A stretch of DNA of 64,000 nt from UMGS172 sp045587185 (GCA_045587185.1 JAZNBS010000018.1:13385-77384), one strand, 5' to 3'; shown: positions 53,018-62,506, counted from the first letter of the stretch. Program-made: numbers and translations. Notes: generated by a model not told the origin, from the letters alone.

Positions 53018-53575
53018 TCAAGCGTTTTTCTCAACATAATCGAGTATTTCGTCAATACTCTCGCTCACAAATAATAGGTCCTTAACCTTTTCCTTGATAA
53101 ATCCTGCCTTGATTCCTGAATCAAGCACAGCAATCAAGCTGTCATAATATCCATTGGTGTTAAGCACCGCCATAGGTTTTTTGTGCTGACCCAAATTCTT
53201 AAGTGTCAACATTTCAAACAATTCATCATAGGTGCCGATACCACCGGGACTGATGATAAATGCATCGGACAACTCGTCAAGTAACTTTTTGCGCTCTCGC
53301 ATCGTATCGGTCTCAATATATTCATCAATGGCATTAAACAAAAGACCGTCAACGTGCTTTCCGTCCTCGGTAAAGAAATCGGGAACAATACCTGTTATCT
53401 TGACACCGCCCTGACGGTGAACACCGCGCGCAACAGCACCCATCAGTCCGCCGCCGCCACCGCCGAAAATAAGATTTATTCCGCGTTTGGCCATCTCGAC
53501 ACCCAATGCTTCACCCGCTTTAATAAAACTCTTGTCAATAAGGTCGCTAGCCGCTCCGTATACACACAAATTCAT
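53018..53575 (-). CDS. LOG-family protein (TIGR00730 type phosphoribohydrolase)
   Basis: This 185-residue Rossmann-like protein of the LOG/YvdD family releases bases from nucleoside 5'-monophosphates in characterised members. It shows the Gly-rich FGGGGGGLMGAVARG and the signature PGGIGTYDELFEML. The natural substrate in bacteria that make no cytokinin is not settled. AGGAGAG precedes the ATG. It has an extended -10 promoter and a terminator. Confidence 0.9.
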   Translation of the reverse strand: MNLCVYGAASDLIDKSFIKAGEALGVEMAKRGINLIFGGGGGGLMGAVARGVHRQGGVKITGIVPDFFTEDGKHVDGLLFNAIDEYIETDTMRERKKLLDELSDAFIISPGGIGTYDELFEMLTLKNLGQHKKPMAVLNTNGYYDSLIAVLDSGIKAGFIKEKVKDLLFVSESIDEILDYVEKNA

Positions 53576-53624
53576 AAAAACTCTCCTTTCAACGCGTTAC
53601 GAATTCGCAAAAGTTATTTTTATA

Positions 53625-53633
53625 ATTATATCA
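53625..53633 (-). promoter_or_regulatory. Extended -10 promoter of the LOG-family gene
   Basis: On the minus strand TG-A-TATAAT (53633-53625). There is no good -35 box, which the extended -10 may replace. Confidence 0.5.
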
Positions 53634-53722
53634 TAGTTTAATATGCCGAAAAAATCAAGAATATTACCGATTAAATTTTTAACAGTTTGTTAAAATTTCC
53701 TCTTTTCTTTTTGAGAAATATA

Positions 53723-53731
53723 TGTTATACT
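53723..53731 (+). promoter_or_regulatory. Extended -10 promoter of pssA-psd
   Basis: TG-T-TATACT at 53723-53731 with a poor -35. It is divergent from the LOG promoter, about 90 bases away. Confidence 0.5.
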
Positions 53732-53786
53732 CATTGTGATAGTTTGTCGAATTGTAGATATATCGAAAAAATTAAGGAGTTACCCT

Positions 53787-54422
53787 ATGTTAGGTTTTTA
53801 TAATTATACCGTAATTCTTACATATCTTTCGCTTTGCTCTGGCGTGACGGGAGTTTGGTTTTGTATGACAGGTCATCCCGGTATTGCCTCAATATGCCTT
53901 TTGTTCTCGGGACTGTGTGATGCTTTTGACGGACGTGTTGCCCGTATGAGGACCACCAGTACCCAACAGGAAAAACGTTTCGGTATACAGATTGATTCTT
54001 TGTGTGACCTCGTTTGCTTCGGCGTTCTGCCCTGCTTTATCGGTTACGCGGTGGGAATGAAAAGTGCTTTGTACATCCCCGTTTTCTGCCTTTTTGTTTT
54101 GGCTGCACTCATCCGTTTGGCATACTTCAATGTCACCGAAGAGGAACGCCAGCAACAAACCACCGAAAAACGCAAGAACTATCAAGGTTTGCCCGTAACC
54201 TCATCATCCTTGATATTCCCGTTCTTCTTCCTTGCCAACTTCATCAAACCTTTGAACGGTTATATGGAGTTCGTTTTTCTCGGTGCTCTGGTGATTACGG
54301 GCGTTTTGTTTGTTGTCAAAAGCCTTAAAATCAAAAAGCCGAACTTCAAAGGAATAATGTTCCTTATTCTTCTTGGCATCATTGAACTTATCATTTTAGT
54401 TATTTTAAAGAAATTCGGATAA
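53787..54422 (+). CDS. pssA: CDP-diacylglycerol--serine O-phosphatidyltransferase
   Basis: This 211-residue membrane enzyme makes phosphatidylserine. It has the CDP-alcohol phosphatidyltransferase signature, DAFDGRVAR, then FGIQIDSLCD (pattern D-x2-D-G-x2-A-R ... G-x3-D-x3-D) at about residues 46-75, and five to six membrane segments. ATG 53787 has AAGGAG seven bases before it; an upstream in-frame ATG lies beyond the promoter -10. It shares one base with psd (TAATG). Confidence 0.94.
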   Translation: MLGFYNYTVILTYLSLCSGVTGVWFCMTGHPGIASICLLFSGLCDAFDGRVARMRTTSTQQEKRFGIQIDSLCDLVCFGVLPCFIGYAVGMKSALYIPVFCLFVLAALIRLAYFNVTEEERQQQTTEKRKNYQGLPVTSSSLIFPFFFLANFIKPLNGYMEFVFLGALVITGVLFVVKSLKIKKPNFKGIMFLILLGIIELIILVILKKFG

Positions 54423-55270
54423 TGAGAACCACTGAAAGCATCAATAAAACCGGGGCAGGTTCGCTCCGGTTTTTGTATAACACCGCGGTTGGGAGGCTTT
54501 TGCTTCGACCGTTAATATGTAAACCCGTGTCAGCCATTGCAGGTTGGTTTATGGACCGTCGCATATCCTCTTGGTTTATCAAAGGCTTTATCAAGTCCAA
54601 CAAAATTGATATGAGCAACTATGAGGAGAGAAAATTCCGTTCGTTTAACGATTTCTTCACCCGTGGACTTAAAGACGGTGCAAGACCCATAGCAGACGGT
54701 GAGGACATTTTCTTGAGCCCTGCCGATGCACGTCTTTCAGTATATGATATCGCCCCAGAACGCTATTTTACGGTAAAGGGTGTTGACTATACTGTTGCCG
54801 ACCTTATGGAAAACACCGATTTGGCAAAAAATTTTAACGGTGGAAAGTGTCTTATATTCCGCCTTGCAGTGGATAACTACCACCGATACGGTTGGTGTGC
54901 TGACGGCAAGGCCCTTTCCCCTGTTAGTATCAAAGGCAAATACCACACCGTTCAGCCGATTGCTATGCGCCGTTACCCCATTTTCAGAGAAAACGCGCGT
55001 GAATATACGGTGATTGAGACCGAAAAGTTCGGCACAGTTGTTCAGATTGAGGTCGGTGCTATGATGGTGGGCCGAATTGTTAATTATGACAAAAATGGTT
55101 GCAACGCGAAAAAAGGTGCCGAAAAAGGTAAGTTTGAGTTTGGCGGTTCAACGGTAGTTGTATTGCTTGAAAAGGACAGAGTTAAGTTGGATGACGAATT
55201 TATCGAAAACACCAAAAATGAACTTGAAACCAACGTAAAATACGGTGAAAAAATAGGAACACGGCAGTAA
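54422..55270 (+). CDS. psd: Phosphatidylserine decarboxylase proenzyme
   Basis: This 282-residue enzyme converts phosphatidylserine to phosphatidylethanolamine. It shows RKFRSFNDFFTRGLK, FLSPADARLS, FRLAVDNYHRYGW and the self-cleavage site FGGSTVVVLL near residue 240 (GGST, where the Ser becomes the pyruvoyl group). With pssA it gives the complete PE branch. A terminator follows. Confidence 0.95.
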   Translation: MRTTESINKTGAGSLRFLYNTAVGRLLLRPLICKPVSAIAGWFMDRRISSWFIKGFIKSNKIDMSNYEERKFRSFNDFFTRGLKDGARPIADGEDIFLSPADARLSVYDIAPERYFTVKGVDYTVADLMENTDLAKNFNGGKCLIFRLAVDNYHRYGWCADGKALSPVSIKGKYHTVQPIAMRRYPIFRENAREYTVIETEKFGTVVQIEVGAMMVGRIVNYDKNGCNAKKGAEKGKFEFGGSTVVVLLEKDRVKLDDEFIENTKNELETNVKYGEKIGTRQ

Positions 55271-55280
55271 ACCGCTTTAG

Positions 55281-55306
55281 AGGAGAACTCAGTTCTCCTT
55301 TTTGTT
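55281..55306 (+). terminator. Terminator after psd
   Basis: A stem AGGAGAAC/GTTCTCCT (55281-55298) with a TCA loop, followed by TTTTGTTTT. Confidence 0.85.
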
Positions 55307-55358
55307 TTAATAATTCAAATATATTGTGTCGAAACTGATTGAAAACCGCAAAATATAC

Positions 55359-55387
55359 TTGACATAGGGTGTATTTAGTTATAAAAT
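55359..55387 (+). promoter_or_regulatory. Sigma-A promoter of rny
   Basis: TTGACA at 55359-55364, a 17-base spacer and TAAAAT at 55382-55387. The untranslated leader is about 135 bases. Confidence 0.88.
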
Positions 55388-55443
55388 ATAAGAGGATGTG
55401 TAGATGCGTTTTTTCATATTGGCGAATTGAGATAACGCTTTTT

Positions 55444-55505
55444 ATAACCCCGGCTGACCCGCGGCCGGTCTTAGGCCAGTTAAAAGGCCTATTCAACGCG
55501 GTTAT
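55444..55505 (+). other. Predicted three-way-junction RNA in the rny leader
   Basis: P1 is ATAACC (55444-55449) with GGTTAT (55500-55505). P2 is CCGGC (55450-55454) with GCCGG (55464-55468). P3 is AGGCC (55473-55477) with GGCCT (55486-55490). P1 closes both inner hairpins, giving a compact three-way junction that ends nine bases before the AAGGAGG of rny. I could not match it to a known riboswitch. Pairing was judged by eye only. Confidence 0.55.
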
Positions 55506-55528
55506 TATATATAAGGAGGTACCGAAAT

Positions 55529-57070
55529 ATGTGGTACATCATTGAGGGTGTTGCCGCAGTTGTCGTCGCCGTTATAGCATTCGCGCTTGGCTCCGCACAC
55601 CGCCGCCGCACCGCAGAATCCGCCATCGGTTCTGCAGAAGATGAAGCCAGACGTATTCTTAATGACGCCATGAAGAATGCCGAGGCCAAGAAAAAAGAAG
55701 CAATTTTAGAAGCAAAAGATGAAATCATCAAATCAAGAACCGAGACCGAAAAGGAACTCCGTGAGCGCAGAGCCGAGGTTCAGCGTCAGGAACACAGAAT
55801 CCAACAGAAAGAAGAATCTTTGGACCGTAAGGTTGAAAATCTTGAAGTAAAAGAAAACAAGTTGGCTGAAAGAGTCAAGGTTGTTGAAGAACGCCTTGCC
55901 GAGGCCGAACAACTGAAAAGAAGCCAGTTTGATATGCTTGAGAAAATTTCGGGTTTCACCGCAGAACAGGCAAAAGCTCAGCTTTTGAATATGCTTGACG
56001 GCGAACTCCAGCATGAAAAGGCTTTAAAGATTACCGAGTATGAGCAGCAGATTAAAGAAGAGTCTGACCAGAAGGCACGCGAACTTATCTCTATGGCAAT
56101 TCAGCGTTGCGCCGCTGACCATTCTTCCGAAGCAACCGTTTCGGTTGTAGCGTTGCCTAACGACGAAATGAAAGGCCGTATCATCGGCCGTGAGGGTCGT
56201 AATATCCGCGCACTTGAAACAGCGACAGGTGTTGACCTTATTATTGATGACACACCCGAAGCCATCACTGTTTCCAGTTTTGACCCTGTTAGACGTGAAG
56301 TTGCACGTCTTGCTCTTGAGAAACTTATTGTTGACGGAAGAATACATCCCGCCCGTATTGAAGAAACGGTTGAAAAGGCTCGCGCAGAGGTCGACCGTAC
56401 CATCAAGCAAAAGGGTGAGCAAGCAATGCTTGATGCGGGTGTTCACAGTATGCACCCCGAGATAGTAAAACTTCTCGGCCGTCTGCATTTCAGAACCAGT
56501 TACGGTCAGAATGTGCTTAACCATTCTCTTGAGGTTTGCTATATCACCGGTCTTCTCGCAGCCGAACTCGGTGAGGATGTAACCCTTGCCAAACGTGCAG
56601 GACTATTGCACGATATCGGCAAAGCCATTGACCACGAGCAGGAAGGCTCTCACATCCAGTTAGGTGTTGAGACCGCCAAGAAGTATAAGGAAAACGATGC
56701 GGTTATTCACGCAATTCACGCTCACCACGGTGATGTTGAGGCCAAAACGGTTATCGCTTGCCTTGTTCAGGCGGCAGACGCCATTTCAGCAGCACGTCCC
56801 GGTGCACGCCGTGAAAATATTGAAAGTTACATCAAGCGTCTTGAAAAGTTGGAGGAAATCGCCAATTCCTTCAAAGGCGTTGAAACATCCTTTGCTATTC
56901 AGGCCGGCCGTGAGATTAGAGTTATGGTCAAACCCGAAGCCATCAACGACGACCAGATGATTCTGGTTGCACGTGATATCGTCAAGGAAATTGAGGACAA
57001 TCTTGATTATCCGGGACAAATCAAAGTCAACCTCATACGTGAAAACCGTGTTGTTGACTATGCAAAATAA
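55529..57070 (+). CDS. rny: Ribonuclease Y
   Basis: This 513-residue membrane-anchored endoribonuclease starts bulk mRNA decay. It has an N-terminal membrane helix (about 1-21), a long charged coiled coil (about 25-190), a KH domain (MKGRIIGREGRNIRALE near 212) and an HD domain with the catalytic LLHDIGKAIDHE near residue 358. AAGGAGG precedes the ATG. It is monocistronic, with promoter, structured leader and terminator. Confidence 0.97.
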   Translation: MWYIIEGVAAVVVAVIAFALGSAHRRRTAESAIGSAEDEARRILNDAMKNAEAKKKEAILEAKDEIIKSRTETEKELRERRAEVQRQEHRIQQKEESLDRKVENLEVKENKLAERVKVVEERLAEAEQLKRSQFDMLEKISGFTAEQAKAQLLNMLDGELQHEKALKITEYEQQIKEESDQKARELISMAIQRCAADHSSEATVSVVALPNDEMKGRIIGREGRNIRALETATGVDLIIDDTPEAITVSSFDPVRREVARLALEKLIVDGRIHPARIEETVEKARAEVDRTIKQKGEQAMLDAGVHSMHPEIVKLLGRLHFRTSYGQNVLNHSLEVCYITGLLAAELGEDVTLAKRAGLLHDIGKAIDHEQEGSHIQLGVETAKKYKENDAVIHAIHAHHGDVEAKTVIACLVQAADAISAARPGARRENIESYIKRLEKLEEIANSFKGVETSFAIQAGREIRVMVKPEAINDDQMILVARDIVKEIEDNLDYPGQIKVNLIRENRVVDYAK

Positions 57071-57083
57071 AACATAAACTTTG

Positions 57084-57117
57084 AAAATCCGCAGTTTTAA
57101 AAACTGCGGATTTTTTA
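57084..57117 (+). terminator. Terminator after rny
   Basis: A stem AATCCGCAGTTTT with AAAACTGCGGATT followed by TTTTTA, 14 bases after the rny stop. Confidence 0.88.
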
Positions 57118-57125
57118 TCCCCCAC

Positions 57126-57154
57126 TTGTAAAGCATTTCTTTGTATGATACAAT
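57126..57154 (+). promoter_or_regulatory. Sigma-A promoter of the tandem-TIR gene
   Basis: TTGTAA at 57126-57131, a 17-base spacer and TACAAT at 57149-57154. It lies between the rny terminator and the ATG at 57189. Confidence 0.75.
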
Positions 57155-57188
57155 TTACTTAACCCAAGTTATTATTCGGGAGGAAATT

Positions 57189-59927
57189 ATGAGCGATTTT
57201 CAACAGATGCTGTGTTTCAAGCCGCAAAACATAAATCCAAAAAACTCGTCAAAGATTTATTTTGCCTGTCATCCAAATGATTTTGACCTTTGTTTTGACG
57301 ACGCTTTCAACGATATTTTTGATACGGCACAAAAATCAAGTATCACCTGCACAGTGTGGTACCGCAACCCTGAAATATCTCTGACCGAAACCGATACTGA
57401 CGCTCTTTTGAGCCAGATTGCCGAAATGCAACTTGTGGTGGTGCTGGTCACGAAACTGTTACTTGACGAGCCGAAAGAAGTTATGGAAAAGGAAATTGCA
57501 GTTGCCAAGACGCACAATATTCCCATCCTGCCGCTTTTATCTGATATGTCACTGATTGAAGCCTATAGCCGTCCCGAATATTTTGGTGACACACAGTTTT
57601 TGAGCAAAAATCTGCCCGATAGCACCGCCCTGCCTTTTGATAAAAAACTCTCGGTTTTTCTCAAATCAGTCTTGGTTGGTGACGAGATGCGTGAGAAAAT
57701 TCAAGCAGCCTTTGATTCTTATATTTTCTTGAGTTACCGCAAAAAGGACCGTGCCGCCGCTCAGGAACTGATGCGGCTTATACATGAAAATGATTTTTGC
57801 CGTGATATCGCAATATGGTATGACGAATTTCTGACCCCTGGTGAAAATTTTACCGAGGCTATAAAAGATGCTTTGGACAAAAGCGAACTTTTTACACTTG
57901 TAGTCACCCCAAATATTACCGAGCCTCATAACTACGTTCTCGAGCACGAATATCCTATGGCAGTAAAGGCAAACAAGCCGATTTTGCCGGTTGAAAGTAT
58001 CCCTACCGACCACGATGAGCTTCGCCAAAAATTTGAAAATCTCCCTAATGTAACCAAAGCACATAACCCGAATGAATTGTCTGAAGCTCTGCTCGAAAAC
58101 CTCAAAAAACTCGCCATCCGCGAGAATGATACACCCTATCACAACTATCTTATCGGCCTCGCATATCTTAATGGCATTGATGTTGAAGTTGACACCCAAA
58201 AAGCTGAAGAATTGCTTACACTTGCCGCGAACAGCGATCTTCCCGAAGCTATGATGACACTCTCGGATATGTATAAAATAGGTAAAGGTGTTGCTCGCAA
58301 CTATAAAAAGAGTCTTGATTGGCTTGAGCGCGCAAATTCACTTTACATTCAAAAGAATTTCGACGAAAACGGCAAATACGTCAACGAAGTTATCAACACA
58401 CTCACCTTACTTGCAACCTACTACCTGAATTTTGGTGATGACCGTAACGCCGAAAGATATTCCCTAGAAGCCGCAATGTATTGCCGCAACGAGTTCAAAA
58501 AAACCAATAATGAGATATTTATTGGCACCGGCGCAACGAACTACATTATGCTCATTCAGGCACGTCTAAACCTCTATTCAAAGCAAAACCCAAACATTGA
58601 TGCCAACGAAGTATTTATATACAGCCTCTCTCTTTATGAAAAGGCCGCAGAGTATATTGAAGAATGCGGTTTATCACCTGAACAGCTGAAAAACATCGGT
58701 CAATCAGTGGGACTTATATATAACCAATTGAGCATATTGACACTGACATTATCACCCGATAAAGAACAGGCGTTAGAATATCATAACAGAGCCGTTGAAT
58801 ATATGAATATGAACAGTGAACTGCGCTCTGTTTTAGGTGAATTTTTCAATAAACTTTCTGACGGAAGCCTTGATTTTGACGGCTATATGGAAATGTTGGA
58901 TAAAATTTTTGACGAGGCCGATAAAGAACTCTCCTCTGTTGCCGAATCACAAAAGCAAGCCTACCTTGCCGCATTTTTGTCCGCCACCGCATCATTGCCT
59001 GAGATTACTGCAAATTTGGCCGTAACTTTTGAGGATGAACGTGACAAGCTTGATAAAATACGAATCTTCCTTTTCCGCTATATCAATTTTTTCAACAATA
59101 TTGATATAGCCAAACTTGAAAACGATTCGTTAATCGACCTGTCTAAGGCTTGCGGTACCGTTTCAAACTTTGAGTATAACTATGGAGATGCCGAAAAAGC
59201 CATAATCCTCAACCAAACAACCTTGCAGTTGGCCCAAATGAGCTTTGAACTTTACCCCACCCAAAAAGCTTTTTCATACTGGATGGCGGCGGTAAACGAT
59301 GCTTCTTTTATGGATTCTTCCTACAGGCTTGACAAGGAATTATGGTTGAATTTTGAAGAAATTTGGAATAAGGTTTATAACGACCCAAGAGAGCCGCTCA
59401 ACGGCCTTGTGTATCTCGAAACGATTTATAATAATCTTCTGATAATTGCCGAGCAGAATGAAGACTATGAGGAATTGCATCAATACTCATCCAAGGTATA
59501 TTATCTTGCCAAAAAGAGATTTCGTCACAGCAACACAATTGATAACGAAATAAAGGTTTTGGAAGCGCATCGCAACCTTCTCACAACCGATTTCAGATGT
59601 GACAAACCTATATCTGATATGGATATGGGGCAGATTATAAACCGATGCGCAGATATTTTGAATAATTCTAAAGAACAACCTTTGAGCCGCGAACAATATC
59701 GTAAAATCTTAACTATATATTGTTACACCATATATTTATTAGGAACACTATACGCCACGGAAGAAAATTTGGATGATGCCGTTAAATATATAAACATCTT
59801 CCTCGAAACTGTTCCCGATTGCAATAAAAACGGAGAGTTTAACGATGATATAGAAAGCGCGAAAAATATTCTTGCAATGATAGAATTACACAAAAATACG
59901 CCTGATGATTCCGACGAGGAAGAATAA
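57189..59927 (+). CDS. Large protein with tandem TIR domains and Sel1/TPR repeats
   Basis: This 912-residue protein has no signal peptide. Residues about 22-118 form a degenerate TIR-like domain (KIYFACHPNDFD, then LVVVLVTKLLL and IPILPLL). Residues 177-270 are a clearer TIR domain (SYIFLSYRKKDRAAAQEL, IAIWYDEFLTPGENFTEAI), with Glu223 at the place of the catalytic Glu of TIR NADases. Sel1-like repeats follow at about 318-385 (AYLNG..., DMYKIGKGVARNYKKSLDWLE), then helical TPR-like repeats to an acidic end. ATG 57189 has GGGAGG before it. It is monocistronic. A TIR signalling or NAD-cleaving effector is inferred. Confidence 0.82.
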   Translation: MSDFQQMLCFKPQNINPKNSSKIYFACHPNDFDLCFDDAFNDIFDTAQKSSITCTVWYRNPEISLTETDTDALLSQIAEMQLVVVLVTKLLLDEPKEVMEKEIAVAKTHNIPILPLLSDMSLIEAYSRPEYFGDTQFLSKNLPDSTALPFDKKLSVFLKSVLVGDEMREKIQAAFDSYIFLSYRKKDRAAAQELMRLIHENDFCRDIAIWYDEFLTPGENFTEAIKDALDKSELFTLVVTPNITEPHNYVLEHEYPMAVKANKPILPVESIPTDHDELRQKFENLPNVTKAHNPNELSEALLENLKKLAIRENDTPYHNYLIGLAYLNGIDVEVDTQKAEELLTLAANSDLPEAMMTLSDMYKIGKGVARNYKKSLDWLERANSLYIQKNFDENGKYVNEVINTLTLLATYYLNFGDDRNAERYSLEAAMYCRNEFKKTNNEIFIGTGATNYIMLIQARLNLYSKQNPNIDANEVFIYSLSLYEKAAEYIEECGLSPEQLKNIGQSVGLIYNQLSILTLTLSPDKEQALEYHNRAVEYMNMNSELRSVLGEFFNKLSDGSLDFDGYMEMLDKIFDEADKELSSVAESQKQAYLAAFLSATASLPEITANLAVTFEDERDKLDKIRIFLFRYINFFNNIDIAKLENDSLIDLSKACGTVSNFEYNYGDAEKAIILNQTTLQLAQMSFELYPTQKAFSYWMAAVNDASFMDSSYRLDKELWLNFEEIWNKVYNDPREPLNGLVYLETIYNNLLIIAEQNEDYEELHQYSSKVYYLAKKRFRHSNTIDNEIKVLEAHRNLLTTDFRCDKPISDMDMGQIINRCADILNNSKEQPLSREQYRKILTIYCYTIYLLGTLYATEENLDDAVKYINIFLETVPDCNKNGEFNDDIESAKNILAMIELHKNTPDDSDEEE

Positions 59928-59953
59928 AGAAATAATATACCACATGCAACTAC

Positions 59954-59982
59954 TTGTATTGGTGATTAGCGTGTGGTATAAT
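59954..59982 (+). promoter_or_regulatory. Sigma-A promoter of the LUD-domain gene
   Basis: TTGTAT at 59954-59959, a 17-base spacer and TATAAT at 59977-59982, 25 bases before the ATG. No terminator hairpin was seen after the preceding tandem-TIR gene, so some read-through is possible. Confidence 0.85.
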
Positions 59983-60006
59983 TATTGAAAAGTTTAAAAG
60001 GTTGGT

Positions 60007-60660
60007 ATGATTATGACCGAACAGATAAAACTGACAATAGAAAATTTTAATAAAAACAATATGGAAGCCTTTTTTGTTGAAACCAAAGAGGATGCGCTGA
60101 AAAAGGCACTTTCCTTTTTGAACGACGGCGATACCGTATCGGTAGGCGGCTCGGTAACCTTGTCAGAAATCGGACTGTTGGATGCATTGAAAAGCGGAAA
60201 ATACAATTATCTTGACCGCTATACCGCAAGTTCTCCTGCCGAAATGCACGAGATTTTCCGTAAAAGCTTTTTGGCCGATGCTTATATCACCTCGTCAAAC
60301 GCTGTGACCGAAAACGGTGAACTTTTCAATGTTGACGGCAACGGCAACCGTGTAGCGGCCTTGCTTTACGGTCCTCAAAAGGTCATTGTTATAATTGGCA
60401 AAAACAAAATAGTAAAAGACCTTGACGCAGCTTTACAAAGGGTGAAAACAATAGCCGCACCGCTTAACGCCAAACGTCTGAACAGGGATACCTACTGTGC
60501 CAGAACAGGCCGATGCGTAACACTTGATAACGGAAATGCGGCAGATATGACCTGTGGGTGCCGTTCACAAGACCGTATCTGCCGTGATTATATAACAATG
60601 GGCGAACAAACACCTGACCGAATAAAGATCATTATCGTAAACGAAAATTTGGGGTATTAA
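60007..60660 (+). CDS. LUD-domain (DUF162) protein, lactate-utilisation LutC-like
   Basis: This 217-residue protein of the LUD family is related to LutC/YkgG. It shows GDTVSVGGSVTLSEIGLLDAL, the ASSPAEMHEIFRKSFLADAYI block, TSSNAVTENGELFNVDGNGNRVA and VIIGKNKIVKDLDAAL. A Cys-rich stretch near the C-terminus (Cys in TYCARTGRC, CGC and RICRD) may bind a metal or Fe-S cluster. LutA and LutB partners are not in this window, so lactate use cannot be claimed. ATG 60013 is an alternative start. Confidence 0.88.
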   Translation: MIMTEQIKLTIENFNKNNMEAFFVETKEDALKKALSFLNDGDTVSVGGSVTLSEIGLLDALKSGKYNYLDRYTASSPAEMHEIFRKSFLADAYITSSNAVTENGELFNVDGNGNRVAALLYGPQKVIVIIGKNKIVKDLDAALQRVKTIAAPLNAKRLNRDTYCARTGRCVTLDNGNAADMTCGCRSQDRICRDYITMGEQTPDRIKIIIVNENLGY

Positions 60661-60663
60661 AAC

Positions 60664-60700
60664 GAAACCGCAGTTGGAAATCCAACTGCGGTTTCTATTG
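60664..60700. terminator. Terminator between the LUD-domain gene and argS
   Basis: A perfect 15-base stem (60664-60678 with 60681-60695) with a two-base loop. The plus strand continues TATTGTTTTT and the minus strand CGTTTTAA, so it may work both ways. The 108 bases from here to the argS stop show no other hairpin. Confidence 0.8.
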
Positions 60701-60803
60701 TTTTTGATTATTTACCCATTTGCAAGCGACTTTACACTTTTCAAAAATTTAACAATCGCTTAATCAAACCAAACAGCAACTGCAATATGCCTTATGGTTT
60801 AAA

Positions 60804-62492
60804 TCACATACTTTCGGGTGCGTCGATCTTAAGCATCTTCAAAACGTTGGCAATAACCGTCTTGGTGGCAACGCAAAGTGATATTCTTGCCTGCATCAAA
60901 GCCTCGTCCTCAACCTTGACACGGCAAGCGTTATAGAACTTGTGGAACAGCGTTGCGAGGTCCAATACATATCTTGTGATTCTTGCAGGATCGTAACCTA
61001 AAGCCGACGACTCAATCTCACCTGTGAACTCCGAAATGTGACGGATGAGTTCGTGTTCCTCCGAAGTTGTAAGGCAGGTCAACTCATCAATAGCGAGGGT
61101 TTTAGGAGCAACACCGTCGGCGGCCAAATTTCTCAAAATACTGCAGATACGTGCATGAGCATATTGGACGTAATAAACGGGGTTTTGGCTTGACTGCTCA
61201 ACAGCCAAATCAAGGTCAAACTCAAGATGAGTGTTAGACTCTTTAGAGTTGAAGATAAATCTTGCGGCGTCCAACGGAACCTCGTCAAGCAAAGTTTTGA
61301 GTGTAATCGACTTCCCTGTACGCTTGGAAACCCTTACAACCTCACCGTTTCTGACAAGACGTACCAACTGCATTAAAACAACATCCAACTTGTTGCCGTC
61401 AAGACCGACAGCGTCCATTGCGCCCTTCAAACGTGCAACGTGGCCGTGGTGGTCGGCACCCCATATGTTGATAACCTTATCAAATCCGCGTGTTGCAAAC
61501 TTGTTGTAATGGTAGGCTATATCTCCTGCAAAATAGGTGGGATTTCCGTTGGCTCGGATAAGGACCTCGTCTTTCTCACCGCCGAAATCGGTGGCCTTAT
61601 ACCAAACAGCGCCGTCCTTTTCATAAGTAAGACCTTTGTCAGACAGTATTTTTACAATATCCTTAATAGCGCCCGACTCATAAAGACTGGACTCCTTGAA
61701 CCATACGTCATAGTTTATTCTGTAAGTACCGAGATCGGTGCGAAGCCCCTCAATATTAAGCGGCAAAGCATAGTTTACTAAGGCCTCACGGCGTTCTTCC
61801 TCACTCTTTTCCACAAACTCATTGCCATGAATTTTTGCAAACTCATTGGCTCTCTCGGTGATATCGGCACCGTGGTAACCGTCTTCGGGAAACTCCACCG
61901 AATTATCAAAAATCTGAAGATAACGTGCCTCCAATGATGCGCCAAACTTGGCTATCTGGTTACCTGCATCGTTTACATAGAACTCACGGGTGACATTATA
62001 ACCTGCTTTATCCAATACTGCGGCAAGACAGTCACCCAAAGCACCGCCACGTGCATTACCGATGTGCATAGGTCCCGTGGGGTTGGCCGAAACGAACTCA
62101 ACCATCACCTTTTTGCCTTTGCCCATATCGGACTGACCGTATTTGTCACCCAAAGTCAGAACATCGTTAACAATGGCGGCATAGTAACTTTCAGACAAAA
62201 AGAGATTTATAAATCCGGGACCTGCAATTTCAGCCTTTTCTATAAAAGTCCCCTCGAACTCAAGGTTTTCAACCAAAGCCTCGGCAACCTTTCTGGGGTT
62301 AGAGCGGAACGCTCTTGCCCAACCGAGGGCCGCATTTACAGCAAAGTCACCGTGTGCGCGGTCGTTCGGCACCTCAACATTAAAATCGGGCAGTTCTGCC
62401 TCGGGCAAGGTGCCGTTAAGCATTGCTTTTTTGGCGGCAGCAATAACGATACCCTTTATTCCTTCTCTTGTTTCAAAAACTATTTTAGACAT
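60804..62492 (-). CDS. argS: Arginine--tRNA ligase
   Basis: This 562-residue class I synthetase charges tRNA-Arg. It has the HIGH-type motif in SANPTGPMHIGNARGG (HIGN at 143-146) and a KMSKS-type region RVSKRTGKSITL, with the N-terminal ADD1 domain and the C-terminal DALR anticodon domain (SSALGYDPARITRYVLDLA). It follows the DUF1934 gene by 14 bases. Operon order murI-DUF1934-argS. Confidence 0.97.
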   Translation of the reverse strand: MSKIVFETREGIKGIVIAAAKKAMLNGTLPEAELPDFNVEVPNDRAHGDFAVNAALGWARAFRSNPRKVAEALVENLEFEGTFIEKAEIAGPGFINLFLSESYYAAIVNDVLTLGDKYGQSDMGKGKKVMVEFVSANPTGPMHIGNARGGALGDCLAAVLDKAGYNVTREFYVNDAGNQIAKFGASLEARYLQIFDNSVEFPEDGYHGADITERANEFAKIHGNEFVEKSEEERREALVNYALPLNIEGLRTDLGTYRINYDVWFKESSLYESGAIKDIVKILSDKGLTYEKDGAVWYKATDFGGEKDEVLIRANGNPTYFAGDIAYHYNKFATRGFDKVINIWGADHHGHVARLKGAMDAVGLDGNKLDVVLMQLVRLVRNGEVVRVSKRTGKSITLKTLLDEVPLDAARFIFNSKESNTHLEFDLDLAVEQSSQNPVYYVQYAHARICSILRNLAADGVAPKTLAIDELTCLTTSEEHELIRHISEFTGEIESSALGYDPARITRYVLDLATLFHKFYNACRVKVEDEALMQARISLCVATKTVIANVLKMLKIDAPESM

Positions 62493-62506
62493 ATTTCCCT
62501 ATCCCT

